A stretch of DNA of 64,000 nt from Apostichopus japonicus (taxonomy: Eukaryota; Echinodermata; Holothuroidea; Aspidochirotida; Stichopodidae), in assembly GCF_037975245.1 (NCBI RefSeq), contig NC_092567.1:20149376-20213375 (forward strand). The letters are read 5' to 3'. Below are positions 33,567 through 45,500 of the stretch, piece after piece. Made by a program: the position numbers and the translations under genes. The notes beneath the pieces were generated by a model. It was not told the origin of the DNA. It ran no database searches and saw only the letters and a program-made list of their open reading frames with translations. Position 1 is the stretch's first letter. Each line of letters starts with the position of its first letter.

Positions 33567-33910
33567 ATATATATATATAGATATAGATATATTCACACAT
33601 ACATACATATATCCAAGTATTTGCGGTACAACCGACAAAACGTCCTGCAGCGTTAGTTTAGATGTGATGACATTGTTAGAACGTTTCTACTTACTTTATC
33701 AGCGGCGTATCATAGAGAGCATTAGGGCACAGGTGCGGCAATGGAAATTTACCACCCCCCCCCCGCCCACTCCAACACACCCTCAAAGAACTGCCGATAT
33801 TCTTGCAAGCCTAGCCATGATTAGGGCCTGGGTGAGCTTTATTTTAATGTATATTTGGGCACCCTCCTATAGACATAACAGGCAAGTCCATGATGGAGGA
33901 GCCATGAATT
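32888..33910. other. Intergenic region with CA/TA microsatellite
   Basis: It should hold the promoter of the unknown minus-strand gene near 32900-33000. A compound microsatellite (CA)n(TA)n with TATG interruptions spans about 33496-33600. Nothing else is recognisable. Confidence 0.5.
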
Positions 33911-34277
33911 AATAATAATAAATAATAATAATAATAATGGGGACTTGAGTGTCCTCCTGTTTTTCTACTAAGCTAAATTAAAAATCAGCAGTTATTTTTA
34001 CGACGCTTTAGCAACCCCAATTGTGGGAGAAATCCGCAACAGCTTCATGATGGATTACAACTAACACGCCGGATGGCTTCCAATTCAACATTAGAACTCA
34101 AATTTGGAATCTTTTCAATTTGTAGAGGTTATTTCAGATGGGACAAACCGTAAATTTGCTCTTGGATGAATATCTCCACCTTACTATGACTCGGTCGGGT
34201 ATCGAACCCGGAACCTCCCGATTTTCTAAGCCTCATTTGCTTCAAATGCCACCGCCTTTATCCACTCGGCCATGCAC
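33911..34277 (-). mobile_element. tRNA-derived SINE, minus strand
   Basis: On the minus strand the head reads like a class II tRNA (Ser/Leu type): A box TGGCCGAGTGGATAAAGG, then an anticodon-arm-like region, then B box GGGTTCGATACCCG, all within 34277-34190. A unique body follows and the element ends in a run of ATT units at 33911-33940. The long tail and body rule out a functional tRNA gene. Confidence 0.75.
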
Positions 34278-34892
34278 AGCACCGTAAATTGTAACCTATA
34301 CCGGGCAGATGACTATACATGTGTGGACACTACTACGCAGTGCTTGTAACTTATAACTCTTATTCATACTTTTGAGCGCTCGGTTGGCGTTTATGTCCTC
34401 TAGTAGGATGTTTGTTAACTTAACCCATTCAGATTCAGATTCTTCTGAATGAATGTAAGAGAATACGTGACTGAACAGAGTTTTAATTACCCTGACGGAC
34501 AATCGACTGGTACAATAAGGGAGGGGCCATGGACCGGTCCCTATAGTCTATACCAACCCTCTCACCTTCGCCCCATACCCCCCCCCCCCACACACACACA
34601 ACCCTCCCCTTGCGCGCGTAAATGATCGCTGCGGCGATACAGGGTACGTCCACTTCGAGAAAGATAGTCATAGAACTTTACTAGCCAGCTCGTTCAAGTT
34701 CATTTTGCTACATAATTGTTTTGGTCGTGCGCGCTCTACTTCCGGGGTCAGAGTTGCAATCATTGTTGTACACGTTCAGGGCTGTTCCAGTACGTATGGT
34801 ACTTGCTTGTGAGTAAAGGTACAGAAGGCCTGTTATCTGCCTCACTGCAAACTGCAACCAAACTATAAATCTGAAAAAGAAGAAGAAAAAAC

Positions 34893-37800
34893 ATGGCAGA
34901 AAGTTTGGTGTGGGCCGTGAAAAATGGAGACTTGGATGCACTCAAAAGTCAAGCTGAGGTAATTTGTAAATTAGTGTCAGACACATTATAGGCTGGAAAA
35001 TTAATAACTTTTCATGTTGCATGACAATGGTGTTAATAGTTAGGCCTACTGTAGACTGTAGTGTAGGCTTATTACTAACCTAGCTATTCCTAGGCTCATC
35101 ACTATCAATGCCACAAGTAACGTAAAGTTAGGTTACAGTTCCAACAGGTCTAAGCTAATCATGTGTTCGGCTAACTGCAGGCATATGCAAGGAGGAAATG
35201 ATGTACTGTTGACATCCAGGCATTTCATTACTGTCCGCAGTTTGTAGCGACACAAACAAAACGTCACTTGCAAGCAACAGAAAGTTAACTTTTTCAGATG
35301 GCCGCATGCTGTTTGGGGCGAATCTTTAATGCCTTTAATTGTAGACCTACATAAGTCTGTATGACTAAAGCACACGCCATGTTGTGGTAGTGGACTCTGT
35401 GATTCTATGTTAGACTTCTGCAACTTTTCAGATAGTGGCCACCATTTGGCATGTACTTTCTATCATTGTCATGAACCATTTTTTCATCCATGGATTGTAA
35501 GTACTTTGCTCAAACTTAGAGCATACATTCCAAAAGAATATTATTAAGGAGAAAATAATATTTTCATTTTACAAACCCAGATATATCTTTGCAATGTCAG
35601 CCACTCTATTCAGGTACAATTATATACTGTTCCCTAATGTCACCACCCCACCTTCCCATGTTCCCCAATTGTATTTCCAGGGACAAACTAAAACGAATGA
35701 CAGCGAATGACCGAATGACAATTGACTTTGTACAGGGTTAATTATCATTTGCGAATGACACCGAATGACAACGAAGGACAGTATTGAGAAGAGATAGAAT
35801 GATTAACGGAGTGGAGTAAATGCGGTTATTGGTTTTCTGCGCAAAAATGATTGGAGGAAAATCGCATATAACGTGGTTGCAGGGTTTTGGTGTAATTTAC
35901 GGATAGAAACCACAGGGAAAGTTTTTGTGTGAGAATGCGCTTGAGTGCTGTGCTTTTTACCTCTGTACTGTAGATTTATATAGAAAGATAACTGAAGCCG
36001 TTTCAAGATTATAGTATTGTTAGTTTCTAACAATTAATATCGGAAAAATATACCCACGAAGTCTGAACTGTGATTTCCGGTTGAAGCAAATGTCTGTGCT
36101 GTCATTACTGTCATTCGTTTTAGTCAACGCATTGTTTTAGTGTGTACAACATATTGTCATTCGTTATGTGTAACGCAATTGTCATTCGTTTTAGTAACAC
36201 CCGTATTTCCAGATAAAGAAGCCATGGGACTCTTGGTTTTACCACCTTATATCCTTCTGCACATCTAAAAGGTCACTGATTGTTTTTTTTGTTTGACCGT
36301 CGTTATTTTTCAACATTGAGAAAATTGAATAACATATATGGTTGTACATTAATGTATTAATGAAAGCAATGCTTTTGATGGTATCAATTAGTTTTTTTTG
36401 GGGGGGGGGAATGTTTGACAATTATTGACCATCATTTAAATCTCTTGCATATTTGACGCTCAGTTTTGACAAACTTTAAATAAGATGCACATGGCTCCAA
36501 TTAATTTGCATAGCTATCCAATAATCCAGATTTTTTTTATGATCACTCAAAGTTTTTAAAAACGATATCTGAAAATTTTCAAGATATTTTCATAAAAGCT
36601 TGAAAACTTGAGAGCCTTTGAATGGTTTGATCTTGATCTAGGAAGATGGTCGATAACAGATCTTGAGCTATTTCCGTGGAATTCCAGAATTGAAAGAAAG
36701 ATCCATGTGTATTTATTACCCCCAAAAATAATACTTCCACCACGGTAACCGTGTTGTACCTTTCAGCATGCCGGTATCAACAGTCTTTACAAGGAACAGC
36801 TTTTCTTTACCAGTGCTACACGTAGCATCGCTACGAAAGAACCGAATACTCTCCTCTGTGTTTTTAACGATGAGTGGATCTCTTGCTTGTTTACATTATA
36901 AGTTCGATTGCTTTTTTAAGCTCTCAATTTAGTAAAACATGCTTCACAATTTCCTCATGAATGTACACATATGTGCAAAAGTAGCTGCATTTGTCACATT
37001 TACCCGATGATTTTGACAAATCTACGTAAATGTTCTAAACTCACTGATATACAAACTACGTATCTTTAAACCGCAGGCGTCCGGTTTCGATGTGAATGCA
37101 CAAGTGTTACAGGGTAGAGCGCTAATACATATTGCTGCCGACTACGGTCAAGCTGATGTCATTACGTTCCTCATTTCCAAAGGAGCTGAAGTCAATGTGA
37201 GTATATTTTGCCAAAACTTTTTTCGGCCCAAATTTACACAATGGCTTCCTGAGGTAGTTTCATATTACTTGCTAGAAAATAGACTTTTCTTTTGGAATTG
37301 CTATGTCATCAAAATTTTTGAAGTAAACATGATTTGAAGTACAGTACAGGCAGACAATCCTTATTTAATTTGTCTTACTGATATTAAATTTACACGATGA
37401 TTGCAATTCTTGGTTTCATTTTCAAACTAGTCTCGTTAACTTTGTTCAACAATGTTCACCAATCTTGTGTATTACCCAAACTACTGTTAAGTAATATTGC
37501 TGTTGATCACCCTAAGAAAACCCTACCCGATTTTCTTTCTCTGAGTTTTGCTTTTAAAATTCAAATATTGGTTTGTTGAGCGAGAATTCGATGATATTCT
37601 CAACATTTAGGTGGTAATGAAAACTTTTCCTGGTCATTGACAGTTTATCAATCACTTTTTAAAGGAATAGCAGATAATTTCAACTTTTTGTTTTTAAACT
37701 GTTATTGGGCTGTGGAGGTGGTTGGCAGGGGGAGGGGTGGAGGGGGTAGGAGAAGAAGGCAGTCAGTTCTATAATTTTTGAAAGGTATTTATCCCAGTGA

Positions 37801-40800
37801 AGCTACTTGATTTTCTCACTGGTCAAAATCTTTGAGGAGGACAGCCTGCGCACTTCGTAGATGGTTAAAGAAAAAGTTCATTAGCATTTATAGTGTGGTA
37901 TCCGAGCGTAAGAAATGAGACTGTAGATAGTACAAGAAACACAACATGTGGAGTACACAAGATGGAAAATCTATTTGTGTGTTTGTACCAACTGGACGAT
38001 AGCATACAATGCAACAATGAATTCAACTTGGTATAATGGGAATTCAACACTGTGACAAATAGTACAGCATGTTATGGCATTAAAGTTGTAGACACACATG
38101 GCATTGTTTCAAAATGATTTTTTGAGGATTGCCTGCTGCCCTTTGACAATTTTGTTGACTATAATTATTATTTTTGTTATCAAATTTCCTTCTTGTAAAT
38201 GGTAATGTATGAAATTTCTTTTGCATAATTGAGCTAAATATTCAAGTCCAGAACTGAATATGTGTAGGTATATACTTAACATAGTCATATTTCATCGTCA
38301 TAGAGTTTTTCAGCCTAAACGTGGTCTTAAAGTGACGATACTGAACTTTGAGGAGTTAATTTAGACTCTATTTGCCTTGTGTTTCCCATCATTGATGCAG
38401 ATTCACTGCCCGAATTATTTAGTTCTCCTATCTTGTCTTGCAATTTCGAAGTCTGTGAATATTGTGTAGACCTTATCACATATATACTATGGTTACTGTG
38501 TAAAAGACAAAAAGACAAACAAAAAGCCATGCTTGTACACATTGTTGTCACTTGTTCATTCATATTGCATAGCATTTTTGTAATTTGATACGGGATAAAT
38601 TAATTCCACGATTGATACTAGTGACAACTGTGTATGGATCTATATATATATATATATATTATATATATATATATGCTGACAAAGATAAAGGGCTACAGGT
38701 GCTTTCATAAGATGTGTACGTGTAACCTGTTGAGCCCTTTAAGATAAATGCTAGGTCAGTTTTAAACTTGAGCTCCGCAATGTTTATTTTATACCACGTA
38801 TTCCTTCCTGCGTTGGCATTAAAGACTATAATTGGCTTGTTTTTTTTTCCATACTCTTAACTCATTGAATATGTCTTGATCTTTCTTCCTTGTTATCTTT
38901 AACAAAGTTAGAACTTTTGTTTGGAGATTGAACTTAGATGGAGAATGCTTCTTGTGATAGTCAGAATGGCTATTTTTGATTGGAAAATGTAGGAGGCAGG
39001 AAAAAATAACAAAAATGATTTGAATAATTCAGTTATGTCTGGATCTCCACAGACATAAAGGATAAAGCAATTTGTCTAGAGAATTGGACACTAAACTACA
39101 GATCTATGAGTACTAGCTCTTCTTTCAGTGCATGATCACTGCAAGTAACAGTGGGAATAAATGTTAAGAACAATTATGTGTATGTATATTCAAAATAAAA
39201 TAAAACTGTTAGCAAACTGCTTATCCAGTAGAGAGCCTGTGAAAGAGAATGTGTAAAAGTAAGTTGGCCTTCTTCAAAGGCTATATGACAAGTAACAGTA
39301 CCATGAAGGACAAAAACACGCACAGAATACAGACAGGTTAATGAGCATGGTGAACACAGAGAGATAGATGTAAGGGATTAGTAGACAAGGGATGGAGAGA
39401 AGAAAGAAAGAAACCAACAGGGGAAGAGGAGAGGTAGGAGATATAGGAGAGGTGGAGGGACAAAGAGAGGATTAAGGGAAGGGGGTAGGGAATACACTAG
39501 AGAAAGACAAAGACAGAAAGATGTGGAGAAAAAAGGGTGGAAGAGAGCTATGAAAAGAGGAGTGATATATATAGTATAATAGTAAATTGTATATATTCAG
39601 CGCTAAGTACTGTGTTCAGTACTGAAATGCGAACATAGAGTAGGTCACCAGGGGGATTAATTTATCCGGTATCGCATCCCAAAATGCTATGGAAAATGGT
39701 CAAAATAGCTAGATTAGTTCAGAGATGTATATATATAGCAGTTTGATTTTTCAATTGTAATTTCATTAGGGACAAACTTCAGAGACTTCAAAAAGTGGTA
39801 CACAACATTTGAAAACTAAATTAAATTCCCCATTTGTTTCCTGTTCCAGATTGACATTCTATCATTTTCAAAATTTCCAAAATCGTAAGAAATCGGTAAG
39901 CCTCAGACATACTGTGCATAGTCTAACAGTATCGAATAGCCAGTACTAGAAGCTATTTGTGCCTAACATACTGTATTCATATCACAAGTTTCTTCGCCCT
40001 ATTTCTGCAATTCTGTTACTGGATACGTCGTGCTATCGTATCCCTAGTCTCAGATGCTATTAACCTGTCGTCTTTTGTTTCCTGGATACTGCTTTCAGTT
40101 TCCCGGTTAGCGATAAGAAACTATCTTCACAACACAAGGAATTAATGTCTAACAGATAGATTAATTAGATTTATTGCCAGATGGATCGTAAAAATTCATG
40201 ACAGTACGTGCAGTATCCTTAGTGAATAGTCACTCAGTTAATACTGTATGTATATGCAGTTTCTTCCTTGTGTCGTGGAGCTCAAAAGTTTTCTTTGCAC
40301 TTGGCAACGTTCGGTTTGGTATGTTGTAGTATCCATGTTACTTTACATAGTTATACAGTTATTTAAGGTTATATATTTTTAACAAAGTTCATGGCTTCCA
40401 AAACGTGGGATAGAGAGTACTATAAAATTAAAACCAAATGAAAACACCCTCGGTCCAAAACCCAGATGGATAGTTCCTTGAGTGGCTGGGATGTAAGAGT
40501 TTTGAATACATTCTGGTGAGGTGGGAGAATGTCGGAGCTTTACCACTGGACTTGAGAATATGAGAGTGAAAATACAAAGGTCTTCAGGTATGATTCAGAC
40601 TGAACTCAAAATAAAAGTTGAGGCTTCTGGGGGTCATCGTCAGGTGCGAGGTGTAAAGCGTCAAGGGGGTGGGGGTGGGGAGAGATGGGAGAAGTGTTGC
40701 GCGGGTTGAAGTGTGTCTGGTGGGGCCAATGCAGCTGATAAATTGTCGAGCATCTGTCATTTAACATGCTGTAGAATGTGCAGCTTGTAGTAAAATTTAG

Positions 40801-42554
40801 AAAGTTTGCTGCATCTAGTAAATTCCAATGTATTTGTACGGTACAGTTCATGCCAGCCCAATCTTCCAGAGGTTAGGAGAGGATGAATTTCGGGTGTCCG
40901 TAGGGACCAGTGCAGTGGAAAATTGTCTGGCATTCATCATGTGACCAGCCTTTGGGGTATCTTTGCGGTCATTTAAACCTGGTTCTATCCGATACAACTT
41001 CCAGTGTGTGAGCTTGCCAAACTTTTGTGGCCCCAAGCAGGTCTTCTGGTGGTTCTTCTGGGGGTGTCTCACTCAGCCACATCTAAGGTTGATAGCGCAC
41101 GCACAAGTTTTACGAGTTCGTCATTTTAAATCTTGTTTTTCTCACCTTTTACTTGTTGCTACAGTGTGCAGACAAACATGGCATCACTCCATTGTTAGCT
41201 GCTATTTGGGAAGGACACGAGACCTGCGTTAGTCTATTGTTATCAAAGGTGAGTACGAACAATTTTCCATAATTTCACAAAATTATCCAAGTGACAGCAT
41301 GATATTTTAAAAGACATCATACATTGTGCAGAGCATTCTATTCTGAAATGTTTGCAAATTCAACTTTTATGACTTTAACGAAGGATCTAGTCTTAAATTA
41401 TGTGACCGGCCCCTTGACGAAGGAAATTAAGTAATATTAATTAAAATGATTTCACTTCAGGGAATAGGTTCGTCAGGTATCAGCATTGGCTTAATAACGA
41501 TATACAAAAGATGCATCGCAGTTTGCATCCACTGACTGTTTTGTGTAATTTCATAAGTAGCAATTTAATACAAGATAAAACACTCGCAAAGAACAGCTAT
41601 GTACACCAAATCGTGCAGGCGAAATTGTTCCACGTTTTGTTTGAAAGGTGGTAACACCTTATTAATTTTTACCTCTGTTTGTCAGTCCGTCTCCTTCTCC
41701 CTACTGCTGCTCCTTTTAAGGCTAAAATTGAGTATAATGTCAGCTCCACATTGCAGGCGAAAATGTTAACCTCATATTTATCCATTATTTTGTTAAATTC
41801 AAATAACTCTTATCAGAAACATTTATGTTTCATATTAGTAGCAGAGGACCCTGGGATGCTATTATTATTTATTATTATTACTATGTATTTGATAGAGCGC
41901 TATACAGAAACAAATATAAACTACACAATAAAAACAAACACTAATCCTAAACACAAGCAATAAATACAAACATTTTCTCTGCAGTAAATAAGTAATAAAT
42001 AAATAAAGAAATAGTAAATAAATATTCATCACCATTTATTCAAGGCAAAGTTTTATTGCATTTTCAATTGTGTCATTTTAATAATGCCATAAAAGTGTTA
42101 TTTTTTTCCTATTGAGTTTTTGTTTATTGTTGTGTGTTTGTTTCTGGTTGCATCTGAGGATCTGAACTACTTGCTTGTGTGTTAGACTATTAAAATTGTC
42201 CGGTCGCTTAGAATTCTAATGAGCCTCGGGTACATGTGTAAAATGGTAATCGCTCAAAAATTGATGGTTATTAGTACAGAAATACAACCTGCACTGACAG
42301 CAGGTAAATGTGTTGTAATGGTTTGCAACATATGAAACATAAAATTTTGCATCTGATATGTCAATCATTCATGGTTTTTCACCAAAGGGAGGGGGGAGAG
42401 GGGGGTGGTTATTGTGTCCCCTACAGATGTCTCAACCGATTAGTCTTTCTTTCTTTTAATCAAACAGGGAGCAGATAAGAGCGGCAAGGCACCGAGCGGA
42501 GAGTCATACTTAGATTGTGCAGAGAAGGAAAGCATAAAGCAACTTCTTAGATGA
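34893..42554 (+). CDS. MTPN: Myotrophin (ankyrin-repeat actin-capping regulator)
   Basis: Four exons, 34893-34958, 37077-37196, 41165-41248 and 42468-42554, in phase 0 with GT-AG borders, encode exactly 118 residues, the same length as vertebrate myotrophin. The protein is almost entirely ankyrin repeat: an N-terminal [18 protein letters not shown] helix pair, a repeat with [18 protein letters not shown], one with [20 protein letters not shown], and a C-terminal capping repeat ending IKQLLR. Myotrophin (V-1) is a small cytosolic protein that sequesters actin capping protein and so permits barbed-end growth; a role with NF-kappaB has also been reported. Introns are large (2.1, 4.0 and 1.2 kb) and hold a MITE and other repeats. 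I am confident of every exon. Confidence 0.96.
35680..36202. mobile_element. Mutator-type MITE in MTPN intron 1
   Basis: A perfect 9-bp direct repeat, GTATTTCCA, flanks the element (35671-35679 and 36203-36211). The ends are inverted: GGGACAAACTAAAACGAATG on the left, and GGGTGTTACTAAAACGAATG as the complement of the right. Several internal copies of CGAATGACA occur near both ends. A 9-bp duplication and GGG-starting ends fit a Mutator-like (MULE) element; that class is inference. It is 523 bp long without coding capacity. Confidence 0.85.
37197..41164 (+). other. MTPN intron 2 with dispersed repeats
   Basis: Contents include a TA microsatellite (38641-38674), a purine-rich GA tract (about 39355-39560), a copy of the repeat also at 59530-59608 (39191-39270), and at about 39650-39730 a diverged copy of the 5728-5870 repeat (TTATCCGGTATCGCATCC, AAAATGCTATGGAAAATGG). 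No gene is seen. Confidence 0.55.
41865..41930. mobile_element. LINE-type 3' tail fragment in MTPN intron 3
   Basis: A TTATTATT run adjoins GAGCGCTATACAGAAA, resembling the GCGCTATATAAA tails elsewhere in the window. The fragment is too short to classify. Confidence 0.35.
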
Positions 42555-45500
42555 TTTCTTTCTCTGGCTTCCGTATATTTGCAAGTCGGGTGCAAATTCC
42601 AATATATTTTGGTCCTTTTTTTTTCTTTACCCTTTTTGTTTTACAACTCCGCAAAGAGGTAGAGCTTCTTTCAGCCTGCTACATACGTAGGTCTTTTTTA
42701 ATTGGGAATAAGATTTTGTATCTGACGTTTCCTCTTTGTTTTATTTTGTCCTGTCGACATTCGGGTTATGTTATATTAGTATGCAAACTGCATTTAAAAA
42801 AGACGACAATTACAATTAAATTCCTGATTGTCAGATTACCTTAAAGGTGGTGTATATTTGAACTATTATGAAGCAATTTTTTTTTTTTTTATGAATAAAT
42901 TATAGTTTAGTTACAGCTTTGCAAGTAAAGGCTTCTTTCTAGCTGGAAAAAAATAGAACGTAGAAATTTCCTGAAAATGTTGAGAATGAGTTCTTGAAAA
43001 CTCCAATGACGGGACATTATAAGTTTCTAGAATGTGAATACAAAAGGTGTTTTTTTTTGTCTTAGTGAATCTCAACTACAAAACTTATGGTTTAAAAAAC
43101 CTGCAGATAATAATTCCATACCACAGGCTCAGAGCTTTGCCTTCAATGCAACTTGATTCTTTTTAATTTATGCAAATTTATTCATCTATCTCAAACTGTT
43201 CATCGTCAGTTCGCCCAGAAATCTTTGATGCAGTGTTGGCTTGTCATTTACCCATGCAATGAAATTGTGCAGGACATGTAGCATTATGTTGCTCTGTATG
43301 TATTGTATGGTAACTTCACTGATTTAGTGAGGAATATGTGCTTTAATGTTTCAAGAAAGGGAGGAAGAGGGGGAGGGAAGGGGGTTGGGAATCACTTAAA
43401 AAGTTATACATGATATATATGGTAAAATTCAAATAGTATGAAAATATTAGTCAAAAAGTATTATGTTTTATTAAAGTCCATAGTAGTGATCCATCTCCCA
43501 AAAGGAGTGACAGTTGCTTCAGGGAGAAAACCTCTAAGATGGAGGAAACACTGCCTTGCTAGTAGGATGGGGTGTGGTGGGGGGGGGGGCAGGGGGAATC
43601 GAAGACCCTGGTCATTTTAGAAAGGAGTGTACTAGATGTGGTTGAAGGATTGGCTGAGACATGAGTGGCTTCAATATAACTAATACCTTTGGATTTCTGC
43701 GATTAATTGATTGTATTTAAAGAAGGGTTTTCTCTGGTTTAGGAATACCTTGTCATGCCTTGGGGGTGGGGGTCTAATTTGAAGGGTGTGCTCCTCACCC
43801 TTTGTGGGAAAACCTGATTTTGAATGGTATATATATGAAAATGGTTATAGACTATTTTGGAGTCACAGTTAACCATAATTTGAATCCTACAGTTAAACTG
43901 TTGTCATCATTGTGAAGGTAAAGGTTCCAACAGTTGTGAGTTTTTCTCTGTACGATGGCTTTGAAGGATGATGAAGAAAGAAAGTGTGTGTTAAAAAAGG
44001 GGCTTTGTGGTGTTCAGTGTCTGCTTATGCTTAAAAGTATATATTTTTTATAGCATCGAAAACCACTCAAGTAACAAATCATGTTGGATAAGCTCGGTAA
44101 AGTGCAGCATTTCACAAATAGATTGATGAAATTACAGTGAAGTTAGTTTTGAAGAAAACAAACATATCCTTCATATCCAACAAAAAATTCATGTTCTTCA
44201 AAATTAATTTGTCGACAGTTTATCGTCAAAATTATTGATTGCATGATCGACTGATATCAAATTCACTGTGAAAAGTTGGATTATGAGGAAATGATGTAGA
44301 AATATTGATGAGCATGCTAATATGATATGTAGGTAATGAATTATTCATTAGCAAGTAAAGAAACTTTTTGCTGACATTTGTTAAACTTGACAACGAGAAC
44401 AAGTTAATACATGTCGGAGATTTTCAGATATCAGTTTCACTCTATCAGTGAGGTTGTCTTGAGAGAGGTATTTTGTACGGCAAGAAATTACAAACTCGTC
44501 TGGACTTCCTGGAATAAGGAAAATAGTTTTTTTGGTGGTTTGCATGGTAACTTAGCATTGTTTTATTCCAAATCCAGACATGTATTCTATTGTTTATTAT
44601 TGAATTTTTTGCTTTAATTATTGTATTTTTCGAACAGTAAATGGAGTCGATATTTGACCGGGTTCTTGCAAATTACCTTCCCTCTTTATGATCCAATCTT
44701 GTTTTGAATTATTTTGTTTTTCTTTAATTAATTTCCCTAAACCTTTCCAGGGTGAATCGACGGTCGCGCGACACTCGGTATATTCGGTTGACTTTTGTCT
44801 CCGAACGTCCAAGGAATCTCTGACCGACAACTCTGAACATACTACCAGACAGCATTTCATTTCAACTTTAAAAAATGTTGAGAAAAATCTTGTAAGGCAG
44901 TAAGATTTATTTCAAGTTGCAATCAAAAGTCGCATCGAATATCGATGAGATATTTTTTGGGGTCTAGTACAGTTTAACGAGTGGTGCCGGAATATATGCA
45001 ATGACATTTTTTGTTATATCGGTAATTATGGTTAGTGAATTGGCATCAGAGATAATGGAGAATGGAAAGAATTTGAGTTAACGTTTACAGTTTCGATATT
45101 AAAACAAAACAGGCAGGAAGTGAGGTAGGGTGGGGGGGGGGGGGTGGGGTAGGTGTTGCATGACTCGACAAAACAGTGACAGTGAAGTTTAGTTTGAAAG
45201 AGAACGTTTCTGTCATATCCAACTGAAGGCCAATCTCAAAATTTCATGCTTGTCAAAATCTATGTCAACAGTTTCCCTGATGCTCATTTGCATAAGCAAA
45301 TGACAAAAGTGGATTTAACTCTTCAAATGAGTGTTATTTCATTGAGAAATGTGATGGTTGAATGAAAAATGGAGAATTTTGTTGTTGTTGTTGAGCAATT
45401 CAGTCAGTAATACTTTTAAAACTTGCCTAAATTCCAGGACGTATATTGGACGTATTAAATATTGATAACGTACAGGACGTATTAAATATTGATAACATTT

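Noticed and set aside
34190-34277. Possible functional tRNA gene (minus strand)
   Set aside because: A and B boxes are good but the sequence continues into a SINE body with an ATT tail, so it is a tRNA-derived SINE.
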